Positions 49,320-58,906 of a stretch of 64,000 bases of DNA are shown piece after piece. The DNA is taken from the NCBI RefSeq assembly GCF_004027225.2, contig NC_044288.2, forward strand, positions 22,268,744 to 22,332,743, written 5' to 3'. Origin of the DNA: Strigops habroptila. Lineage: Eukaryota > Chordata > Aves > Psittaciformes > Psittacidae. Each line of letters starts with the position of its first letter. Position 1 is the first letter of the stretch. The position numbers and the translations under genes were made by a program. The notes beneath the pieces are model-generated. The model made no database searches, had not been told where the DNA came from, and saw only the letters and a list, made by a program, of their open reading frames with translations.

Positions 49320-49657
49320 TGGTCCTCGATGGACCTGAATGGCCGGGCTTCAACCCCGAAGTCAGCATCACCCCCAGCATGGGAGAGGCCTGCTGCCCAC
49401 AACTGAGCTGCTGAGGAGCTGAGCAGGAACAGGCACCGGTTGGACCTCAATGGACCACACGGGAATGGGGAGGAAAAGCATTTCCCAATGTGAGCACGTG
49501 GTAGCCCCGGGGGGGGCTGGCTAAGGGACCAGATGCACGGCCCCCGCTTTCCCCGTGCTGCCGGTCCTGTCCCAAGGGAGACCCGGGCTGCTCAGCACAG
49601 GGGGACGATGGCCACGGCTGCAGCACGGACACCCTGGAACAGCAGTGAAGAGACACC

Positions 49658-49663
49658 ATTAAA
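49658..49663 (+). promoter_or_regulatory. PROB1: Polyadenylation signal ATTAAA for PROB1
   Basis: ATTAAA lies about 340 bases after the PROB1 stop, followed within 30 bases by a GT-rich stretch (TGTGTTCGTGTAG). Confidence 0.65.
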
Positions 49664-49827
49664 CCCTGCATCTTCATCCTGTGTTCGTGTAGTCTGTAAA
49701 GGGGGGGCAGGGGCTCCCACAGGCACTTTGGAGGGCTGAAGGACTCAGACGCTGCAGTCCATCCATGTCCATCTGTCCCAGAGCGTCCAAGGGGAGCAGG
49801 TGGGGGTTCTGTGGTCATCAGTAAGCC

Positions 49828-50100
49828 CTGAACCCAGCCCTTGAACCCCAAACCCCAACTTTGAACCTCAAACCTCGGATCTGAGCCCCCAGCCCTGAAC
49901 CCCAAACTCCAGTGCTGAAGCTTAGTCCTGAACCCTGAATCTCATCCCTGAGACCCAGCCCTGACCCCCAAACATCATCCCTGATCCACAAGCCTCAGTC
50001 GTGACCGCCCCAGTCCTGAAGCCAAACCCCATCCGTGACCCCTAAACCCCATCCTTGACCCCCAAGCCCCATCCTTAAGCCCCAGCCCATCCCCATCCCA
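49828..50100. repeat. Diverged ~15-bp tandem repeat between PROB1 and MZB1
   Basis: The sequence repeats variants of CCCTGAACCCCAAAC (for example TTGAACCCCAAACCCC, CCTGACCCCCAAAC, CCTTGACCCCCAAGC) for about 270 bases. It ends shortly before the MZB1 promoter. Confidence 0.75.
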
Positions 50101-50284
50101 GGTAGGTCCACACCATCCCAGTGAGGATTTGTGTCCAGGAGGAGGGCTCGGGCGCTCCAGGACTGCATCGCACCAAACCCCTCCCAGAGAGGGGTCCAGG
50201 ACTCCCCATGCACCCCGCCCCGACACCCCGGGGACGGCCACGTCAGCCGGATGCAGGTGCCTCGGCTGCGCATCAGTGCCCGGG

Positions 50285-50300
50285 GGGTTATATGGGCCCC
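50285..50300 (+). promoter_or_regulatory. MZB1: Possible TATA element of MZB1
   Basis: GGTTATATGGGCC lies about 45 bases upstream of the MZB1 start codon. A TATA-driven start would leave a very short 5' UTR. Confidence 0.4.
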
Positions 50301-50335
50301 GCGCCACCCCCCCGCACCATCAGCACTGCAGCAGG

Positions 50336-51405
50336 ATGCGGCCGGCGCTGGTGTGGCTGATTCTGAGCCTGCTGACCGTGACAGGAGCCGAGGGGATGTG
50401 CAGGGACCCCCCCGCGACCCCGGCCCGCTCCATCCCCGCACCGCGGCTCAGCGCCGAGGAGCAGCTCTCGCCCCACATGCCCGAGTCCCTGCGCTGCGAT
50501 GCCTGCCACGCCATCGCCTTCCAGGTGGGGACCGGGGACACGGGGTCCCAGCATCGGCAGTGAGAGACCTCCCGGCTGGGGAGGTGCTGCTGGCTCCCCT
50601 GCGGATGGCTTCCCCCTGCCCGCACCCCAAAACAGCCCTTCGGGGACAGTGAGCTCCCTTGCTCATGGACCCACCATCCCCATGCAAAAGTGCTTCCGCT
50701 GCTGAGGCCTCAAGGAAGAGCATACAGAGCCCCTGCCCGCTGGAGAACAGGGTCATGGCGAGGCTGCCGCCCTCACTAGGCCATTTCTGCCCTTTTTCAC
50801 CCCAGATTGAGGAGCAGCTGAGCAGGGCGGAGGGGAAGGTGGGCAAGAAGGTGCTGAGTGAGTCTGACTACATGGAGGTGCTGGAGAGGAGCTGCTCGCA
50901 GGGCTGGGAGAGGTGAGAAGGGTGTCCTGGGACGGGGTATCCCGGGATGGGGGTATCCCTGGGGATGGGGTGTCCCTGAGGATGGGGTGTCCCTCGGGCT
51001 GGGGTTTCACCACCCCCTGCCTCTCCCTGCAGCTACGGGGTGCAGGAGCTGGATGGGGAGAAGCGGCTGGCAGGGCCAGGGCTGCCAGTGCAGGAGCCCA
51101 TGAGTGTGATGGTGACGGGGGGCCCCTGGCCGGGCAGGTAAGTGTGGGGGCTGTTGGCAGTGCCGGGCACCATCCCCTCCCCGCCATGGCGGGGAGTGCA
51201 GCGTGACCCACACATGGCTCCTCGCAGGCTGTCCAAGATGTGCCTCAGCGCCGTGGGGGAGCGGGGCGAGGCGCAGGTCTACGGGGCGCACCAGCGGGGC
51301 CCGGCCGCGCTGCGGGAGCTGCTGTGCCACGGCGACAAGGGGCCCTGCGCTGGCGGCAAGGCCGGGGGGCCAGCCCCCCACAAAGCACTGCAGAACGAGC
51401 TGTAG
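50336..51405 (+). CDS. MZB1: MZB1, marginal zone B and B1 cell-specific protein (4 exons)
   Basis: Exons: 50336-50524, 50806-50912, 51033-51137, 51228-51405. They give 579 nt and 192 residues (human 189). A signal peptide covers about 1-20 (MRPALVWLILSLLTVTGAEG). Next come the SPHMPESLRCDACHAIAFQ segment with the CxxC pair at 54/57, further cysteines at 93, 138, 167 and 174, which match the six of the human saposin-like fold, plus an additional cysteine at 22. The MSVMVTGGPWP and YGAHQRGPAALRELLC blocks are conserved. The C-terminus is QNEL, an ER-retention signal variant (human REEL). The family acts in the ER lumen with GRP94 and BiP in immunoglobulin assembly and integrin folding in plasma and marginal-zone B cells. 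Introns are short (89-281 bases), and the second one carries a G-rich repeat. Confidence 0.95.
50925..51010 (+). repeat. MZB1: G-rich ~17-bp tandem repeat in MZB1 intron 2
   Basis: About four copies of GGGATGGGGTGTCCCTG and variants. The G runs could form a quadruplex in RNA or DNA. Confidence 0.75.
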
Positions 51406-51665
51406 CCCTGCTGCAGTTAATGCTTAATGCCCCGGCGACCTTCGGAACCGACTTCGTCCCCAGCGGCAGCCGCCGCACGCCGGGAGGTGGGAGCTTCCCA
51501 TCACCGTGTGTCACCCATCATCAGAGTCGCCGCGTCCCTCCTGCCCGGCGCTGCCGGAGTGATGCTGCCAACACCCAGTGTCCAGGCCCCCGCCCCGAGC
51601 GGGGCACTGCTCCGAGCTCTAATGTTTGACCAGCGCGGTGCCGAGCGCCAGTGGTGCCAGCCCTA

Positions 51666-51671
51666 ATTAAA
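51666..51671 (+). promoter_or_regulatory. MZB1: Polyadenylation signal ATTAAA for MZB1
   Basis: ATTAAA about 260 bases downstream of the MZB1 stop codon; no other canonical signal precedes it. Confidence 0.5.
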
Positions 51672-52278
51672 GGAGTTAATAGCTGATCCGTCCCCAAGGC
51701 AGCACTCCCTGGTTTCACAACCTGCAACCAATGGTCGCCTTCCAGCCTGCCACCCCGTGCCACGGCCCGGCTGGTGACTAAAGTCCTTCCCATGGCCATA
51801 AAACCCCGTGCAGTGACATCGCCGCCGGGGCCGCATCGCTGGAGGATGGGGACACACTCGGCAGACCTGGCTCAGCCCCAGGTGAATGCAGACTCTGACA
51901 CCATCCCCATCCCCATCCCCATCCCTGTCCTCTCCATGGCTGTATCCCGGGCAGCAGGGAGGGAGGTGGGTGACTGGGGTGACTGGGGTGACTGGAGCCC
52001 CCAGTGGTGGCCAGCTCAGGGCTGTGATGCCCAGTGAAAGGCAAAGGATGGGGTGAGCTTGGGGGCTGTGGTGAAGCTTGGGACCAAGGGGACACGTGGG
52101 GATGCTGCAGCTGGGACTGGCTGTGCCACCCTTGCTGGCACCCACAGCGAGGTCCAGGCACCCCAGGGGCAGCAGGGACCCCGCTTCACCCTCCCCTGGG
52201 GACAAACCATCACGCAGGGACCGGTGGGTTTGGAGCCCAGGCCCCTCTCTGAGGTCGGAGCCGCCGCTGTGCAGAGCC
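51672..52278. other. MZB1-SLC23A1 intergenic region
   Basis: About 600 bases, presumably including the SLC23A1 promoter. It holds a CCCATC microsatellite (about 51904-51922) and a GGTGACTGGG tandem repeat of about three units (51966-51994). No other feature was recognised. Confidence 0.55.
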
Positions 52279-55200
52279 ATGGCCCTCGTGTCCCCAGGGC
52301 AGAGCCACATTCCCAGGGACACCCGGGACAACACTGACTCAGCTCCTTGCCCTCACTGCCAGAATGGGAACCTGGCTCTCACCCCCACCGGCCCCCTATG
52401 TCCCCCCGGGAAGGAGCTGCCTGCGGCGGGCAGGGTGAGTACTGGGGCACCCCCGGCCCCTCCTGCGACACACCATCGGATGGACACCAGCCAGCGGGAC
52501 CCCTCCTCATCCCTGAGGGCGCAGGGGGTCCCTGTGCCACCGCTGGGGACACTGTGGGGTCCCTATGGCGAGCTGGGGCTGAGCCGTGTCCCCACACGCC
52601 AGGACCACAGGGAGGGCGCCAGGCCCCCCCGGCTGGAGGTGGACATGCTCTACAAGATTGAGGACGTGCCCCCCTGGTACCTCTGCATCCTGCTCGGCTT
52701 CCAGGTACAGCCTGGAAGGGGATGGCCCCCATGGGCAGAGCCTGAGCCCCTTCTCCCACCCCAGCCCCACTGAGCCCCCCCTTGCCCCCCAGCACTACCT
52801 GACCTGCTTCAGCGGCACCATCGCTGTCCCCTTCCTGCTGGCCGAGAGCCTGTGCGTGGGTAAGGACCAGCTCACCGTCAGCTACCTCATTGGCACCATC
52901 TTCACCTGCGTCGGCATCACCACCCTCATCCAGACCACCGTGGGCATCAGGTAGAGCTGCGGCACCGGAGGGACCCGCTGCCGCTCTGCCGGCCATGGGC
53001 ACAGCACCCCCTGTCCCCCCCAGGCTGCCCCTCTTCCAGGCGAGTGCATTGGCCTTCCTCGTCCCTGCCAAGTCCATCCTGGCCCTGGAGAAGTGGCGCT
53101 GCCCCTCTGAAGGTGAGGGCAGAGGGGAGCAGGGGGGGTCCAGCCGCTCCCCCCCCCCCCCAACCAGGGACCACCTCATCCCCCTCCATCCCCAGAGCAG
53201 ATCTACGGCAACTGGGTGCTGCCGCTCAACACGTCCCACATCTGGCAGCCCCGCATGCGAGAGGTACGTCCCACCCCACTCCTGGGGACCCCAAGTGCCC
53301 TGCAGCACACTGACCCCTGTGCCCTCCCTGCAGATCCAGGGAGGCATCGTGGTGTCCAGCCTGGTGGAGGTGGCCATCGGGCTGCTGGGGCTGCCCGGGG
53401 CGCTGCTCAGCTACATCGGGCCACTGACCGTCACTCCCACCGTGTCCCTCATCGGGCTCTCCGTGTTCCAGGCGGCCAGTGAGCGGGCCGGCTCCCACTG
53501 GGGCATCGCAGCGCTGTACGGCACAGGGACAGGGGGACAAGGGGGTCAGGGTGTCCCTTGTGGAGCCAGGAGGATACCGGGGGTACAAGGAGCCTCCTTT
53601 GTGTCTCTTCCCCCCAGGACCATCTTCCTGATCATCCTGTTTGCGCAGTACCTGCGGCACATCACCATCCGCCTGCCCGGCTACCGGCGTGGCAGGGGCT
53701 TCGTGCTGCTCCGCGTCCAGATCTTCAAGATGTTCCCGGTAGGGACTGGCCGGGAGCTGCCGGGTCCTGGAGCATCCCCCAAATCCCCCCTATTTCTACA
53801 CACGGGCGATGCAGGGGCTGTGCCCGGTCCGTGCCTCTGCAGATCATCATGGCCATCGTGGTGGTGTGGCTGCTCTGCTACGTGCTGACCCGCACCGGCG
53901 TCTTCCCCAGCGAGCCCGAGGCGTACGGATACAAGGCCAGGACGGATGCCCGGGGGGAGATCCTGTCCGCGGCACCCTGGTTTCGGGTGCCCTACCCCTG
54001 TGAGTGCCTGGCAGGTGCAGGTCCCCTCAATACCCCTTTGCCCTGGGGGATGCAGGGATCTGGCGCAGCATCATTTGGGCTGGGGAGCACTGGGGGGGCC
54101 GGGTCCCTCTGTTGGGACCCTGCATCGTGCTCTGCCCTGGCAGGCCAGTGGGGTCTGCCCACAGTGACCTCGGCAGCGGTGCTGGGCATGTTCAGCGCCA
54201 CGCTGGCGGGCATCATCGAGTCCATTGGGGACTACTACTCCTGTGCCCGGCTGGCAGGAGCCCCCGCGCCCCCTGTGCACGCCATCAACAGGTACAGCAG
54301 CTGCCCCCCGCCCCGGCACCCTGCTCATGCCATAGATCCCTGTGGGGACCAGGCAGGGATGCTGTGGGAGAGCAGCGATGGGAACCAGCCCGTTCACGTC
54401 GTTCCCAGGGGCATTTTCACTGAAGGCATCTCCTGCATCATCGCGGGGCTGCTGGGGACCGGCAACGGCTCCACCTCCTCCAGCCCCAACATCGGCGTCC
54501 TGGGCATCACAAAGGTACTGGTGCCTGGGCCGGGTCCCGCTCAGCCGGGGGGCACGGGCGCCATCACCCGCTGCCCGTGTCCGTGCAGGTGGGGAGCAGG
54601 AGGGTGATCCAGTACGGGGCCGGGATCATGATCCTGCTGGGGACCATCGGGAAGTTCACGGCGCTCTTCGCCTCCCTGCCTGACCCCGTCCTCGGCGGGA
54701 TGTTCTGCACCTTGTTCGGTAACCTCGCCGCAGCCACCCCTCAAACCCGGAGCGCTGTTACCGGCAGCCCTGGGCCCTTTCCCTGCAGATTCAGGGGCAA
54801 GCCCAGGGGATGCAGGGTGGGCTTCGAGCTTTTGGGCCGCACACCCTGATGCCCGGCTCCCGGCCGGCTGCAGCAGCCCTGTGGGCACCTCCAACACAGC
54901 CGTGTCCCCGCTGGCAGGCATGATCACGGCCATCGGCCTCTCCAACCTGCAGTTCGTTGATATGAACTCCTCCCGCAACCTCTTCGTGCTGGGCTTCGCC
55001 ATGTTCTTTGGGCTGACGCTGCCGAACTACCTGGATTCCCACCCCAAGGCCATTAACACGGGTACCCGCTGGCCCCGGAGAGCCCCAGTGTTGGGTGTTT
55101 AGGGAGACAGAAGGGCAGATCCTGTGGATTAATTAGGTGAATCCGGCTTATCGCAGCACAGCCCGGCTCAGTCCCCGCGCTCTCACAGGTGTCCCCGAGC

Positions 55201-55636
55201 TGGACCAGATCCTGACGGTGCTGCTGACAACAGAGATGTTCGTCGGGGGGCTCATCGCCTTCATCCTGGACAACACCATCCCTGGTAATGAAAGCGCACG
55301 GGGCCACGGGGAGGAACTGGGGAGGCTGGTTTAGAGCTGCACGAGGGCTCGCAGGGCGAGGGGGTCTGAGCCATGCCGGCTGCCGCAGGGACGCCGGAGG
55401 AGCGAGGGCTGGTGCAGTGGAAGGCGGGCGTGCACTCGGACAGCACATCCAGCGCCAGCCTCAGGAGCTACGACTTCCCCTTCGGGATGGACGCGGTGCG
55501 GAGCAGCCGGTGGCTCAGGCGGGTGCCCATCTGCCCTGGCTTCACCGGGTTCAAGGCGCGGGCGAGGGGCAGCGGCGCAGCGAACACAGACACGCAGGAT
55601 ACAGCAGATGGGGTCTCGCTGTGCACCAAGGTGTGA
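52279..55636 (+). CDS. SLC23A1: SLC23A1, sodium-dependent vitamin C transporter 1 (14 coding exons)
   Basis: Exons: 52279-52434 (tentative), 52603-52704, 52793-52950, 53024-53112, 53196-53263, 53334-53515, 53618-53738, 53843-53999, 54144-54291, 54409-54514, 54589-54718, 54918-55061, 55189-55284, 55389-55636. The length is 634 residues with this start (human 598). It matches the NAT/NCS2 family: [12 protein letters not shown] in helix 1, the signature [11 protein letters not shown] (about 419-429), a glycosylation site at NTS (180) and the C-terminus SLCTKV. It moves L-ascorbate with sodium across the apical membrane of kidney and intestine epithelia. From the sequence [17 protein letters not shown] onward the match to human is continuous. 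The first exon is the uncertain part: it starts MALVSPGQ, ends with a good donor (AGG/GTGAGT), and is followed by a weak acceptor at 52602. The intron between is also open in the same frame, so an unspliced start at 52482 ([11 protein letters not shown]) is possible. Confidence 0.93.
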
Positions 55637-56026
55637 GCGAGGGGAGGGCTCGTGCCCCAGCGCCGGAGAAGCCGAGCCGAGCTCCTACGGGTGCTGCCGG
55701 GGCACCAAATCCAAGGCTTCTGGTGCTCATCTGCAACGCAGGATTAGGGAAACTCAAAGCTGCCCTTTAGGGACAGCTCAAGCTCCCGGGTGCTGGCCTG
55801 GGGACCACAGCCCCTGTGTCACTGCTCCACCAAGCTTTGGCTGGGGGGGACACGTTCAGTGCTTGCTGAAGCTTGTCAGACACCATCACAGCCAGCCAGA
55901 GCCCCCAGAGCCCCCCAGTTGCCATGCTGTGTCCTTGGCTTTGGCAGGGCCACCCGGTGGCTGGCGCGGGCTCTGTGTGGGGTGCAGCACCCACATCAGT
56001 GTAAGACGCTGAGTTTAAGATCATGC

Positions 56027-56041
56027 AATAAAAGCAATAAA
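56027..56041 (+). promoter_or_regulatory. SLC23A1: Tandem AATAAA signals for SLC23A1
   Basis: AATAAA at 56027-56032 and again at 56036-56041, about 390 bases after the stop codon. They mark the likely end of the SLC23A1 transcript. Confidence 0.8.
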
Positions 56042-57883
56042 ATAAGATTCAGTCCCAGTTGTCTTTGCTGCTTCCTGCACCGTTCCCTACACCCTTCTTG
56101 TGCTGCACAGGATTCAGCAGCAGCTTTCCATCCTCCGGCCTGGGCCGTCCCAGCACGGGGACACGCTGGGTTTCACCCAGCCCAAGCAGCCCCATGGTCA
56201 GGGGGATTCTGCCCCAGCCGTGGTGCAGTGGGAGGGTGGTTCAGCACAAGCCATGAGGGAACAGAACAAGGACAGTTTGATAAGTGAAAAGGGGTAAAAT
56301 ACCCCCCCAAACCCCCAAGTGATGCAAACACAACCGCTCACACCTCCCACAAGCACAGCAACGCCCTGGGCCAGGGAAGAGCCGCCCCTCTCCTGCTGCT
56401 GGCCCAGTGCTGCTGCTGAGCTTGATGTTACACGGTGCGCAGCACCTCTCTGGGCAGCTCTGTCCTCTCCCAGCCTCTTGCTGGGGCTGAAGCAGGAGAA
56501 AGAGAAAGCCCCAGCCCTGTTCAACGACAGCCAAAACCACCACCCTGCAATCAGCTCCGGGTTAGTCACAAACCCCAAACACAGGCAGGCAGTCTGCAAA
56601 GTTCACCTCTCTGATAAACCTCCTGGTGTTACAGTTTGCTGAGATACAGCAGGGAAAACACAGCCCTGGAATTGTGCTTGTCCATTTCACAAGGAGCTGG
56701 CTCCTGCAGCAGCATTCGGGTGCCAATCACCCCCAGCCAACCGCACCCAGCCGAACCCTGGGCAGGAGGCTCCTGCCAAGCCAGCGCTGCAGCGTGCAGG
56801 GGTTCGCTGCTCACACTCCTACTCCAGCTAAAAATAAGCCAGCACATGGCTGCGTGCTGCTTCCTGACCTTCTGTCTTTAGATGTGTGAGTATGAACTGC
56901 CTCCAAGCTGGTGGAAACACCAGAAAAGGTTTGTTGCCTCTCTAAGGCCAGATCTCAAGTTAGGAAAGGAGAAAGTACTGCTCAGTAAGGAGCCAGGGTA
57001 ACTGTGATGGACATTCTGAAGAGCAACAGCAAAACAAGAGTTAGTCTGGCTGAGTTCCTCTAAGAAGGGGTGGACAAGAAAGCTGGAGAGGGCCTTTGGA
57101 CAAGGGCCTGTAGGGACAGGCCAAGGGGAATGGCTTTAACCTGCCAGAGGGGAGATTGAGATGAGCTCTGAGGCAGAAGCTCTTCCCTGTGAGGGTGCTG
57201 AGGCGCTGGCACAGACTTTTCCCAGAGAAGCTGTGGCTGCCCCATCCCTGGCAGTGTTCAAGGCCAGGTTGGACACAGGGGCTTGGAGCAACCTGCTCTA
57301 GTGGAAGGTGTCCCTGCCCGTGGCAGGGGGCTGGAACTGGGTGAGCTTTAAGCTCCCTTCAACCCAAACCAGGCTGGGATTCTATGAAGACCAACACAGC
57401 GATGTGGGTAACCCCTGCGTAACAGCTTCATCTCACTCTTCCCATCCTGATGATTTCTGAAGTGTTTCCTTTTGGTTTAATTAGAGCTTAAAGACAAAAT
57501 AAAAGGCATTAAGAGCAAGGCTGGGCAGAGTTATGGAGCAAGTGGGGCTCAGCTCACCCACAGCCCCCCAGTTTACAGAACGAGAGCACCCCAGCTCCAG
57601 CAGCCTCCACTCCAAGACCCCCTTTATAGGGCGCTGCCCGCCGTCAGCAAGGGCTGCCCGTGCTGCCAGCAGCGCTGGGGCTGCACTGGGATTAGCAGCA
57701 GTGAGAAGGAAGGGAAATCTGCCCAGGCAGGCAGGAGGGAAGAGTCCAAGCTCACAGGAGTATCCTGGGCTCTCACCTTACCAGCAGCCCTAAGGGAGCT
57801 GTATCCACAGCACGCGCTCCCTTGCCCCTGCACGCTGCCAGCAGCGCATTCACGAGACAGCCACCACGTCGGTTCTACTCTTA
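56042..57883. other. Convergent intergenic region SLC23A1-PAIP2
   Basis: The 3' ends of SLC23A1 (plus) and PAIP2 (minus) face each other. The region holds a CR1 copy (57063-57388) and no coding feature. Confidence 0.6.
57063..57388 (+). mobile_element. CR1 LINE 3' fragment
   Basis: Starts at GAAGGGGTGGACAAGAAAGC and continues with GGGACAGGCCAAGGGGAATG, the GCTGTGGCTGCCCC block and ends near GGATTCTATGAAG. 5'-truncated, no coding sequence. Confidence 0.9.
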
Positions 57884-57889
57884 TTTATT
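57884..57889 (-). promoter_or_regulatory. PAIP2: Polyadenylation signal AATAAA for PAIP2 (reverse strand)
   Basis: TTTATT on the plus strand reads AATAAA on the PAIP2 strand, about 1.0 kb after its stop codon and at the end of an AU-rich 3' UTR. A nearer copy at about 58747 could serve a shorter transcript. Confidence 0.65.
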
Positions 57890-58906
57890 TTTTTAAATAT
57901 TTTTGAAAAAATATAATTTTTTTACAATATTTTCAACTTAAACACTATTCACACTGAACACGTATGGCAGCTTAACCTACCCCAGTATGAAGTTTAAGAA
58001 GCCAAAACTGTTCTAGCTTTATTAAAAGAAAAACGAAAACGAAACAAAAGAAGTCGTTGTGCTGTAGACTATCGTGTAGTGATGATTAAACAAAGCAAGG
58101 GCAAAGCACCACTCAAATCACTAATGCTTAGGGTTGTCTCGGTTAAATCCAGCTCTAATAAAGTCGTATGCTAAAAGTTACATAGGCAGTGCTATGTATT
58201 TATCTGGGTTCTTGGGAGAAATTGTGATGAAACTCACATCTCCTTGAACATAATCGGGAAGTCGGAGCGTTTCTAACATGATCACGTACTGCGAAGCGCA
58301 GGGATTCCTCCTTCCAGCCCCTCGGGTGTTAGTTCAGTAGCTGAGATCTACGACTCTGCACAGGTCTGTAAGGTTTCTGTTACAGCTCATGCTGCTGAAA
58401 AGGAGCATGAGGGGGTTTTTAAGGGGAAAAATTCACATTAGTAACAATATTTCCAAGGAAAGTTAGCCTGTTTGCATAACAATCGGATCTCCTTGCTTGC
58501 TTTTTTACCCCGAAGTTAAGGCATTATCAGGTGCAAGCTAGCACCAGTTAACACATCTCGAGTTAAACACAGACCATCCATGGCAAATTCCAAGTCCTGG
58601 TTTAGAAAGACAGAGTCTGCAGGTGGTTTTATAAACGTGGTACTTTGTCTCAACTTGACTGGTGCCTCTTACCTCACTGCCTCCTTCCAGAGAGCCAGGG
58701 CCCAATTATGTTTCCATTAAACTTTTGACAGATTTACTTAATAACAGTCTCAGCACTTTTATTGAGCATGCAAGACTAACAAAACTTTGGCAATGCATAA
58801 GTGTAACACAGTGACAAGAAGAGAGAGCTTTTACAATTAAATCTTCTAATACTGGCTTCACAGTGTGGAAATTGTGCTACATCCACCAAGAGAGGGCCCA
58901 GTCTAC
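57890..58906 (-). other. PAIP2: PAIP2 3' UTR
   Basis: AT-rich, free of recognised repeats, and ends at the reverse-strand AATAAA. The length (about 1 kb) and AU content fit a regulated mRNA 3' UTR. Confidence 0.65.

Noticed and set aside
52860-52865. Possible donor GTAAGG inside SLC23A1 exon 3
   Set aside because: Reading through gives the conserved transporter sequence without a gap.
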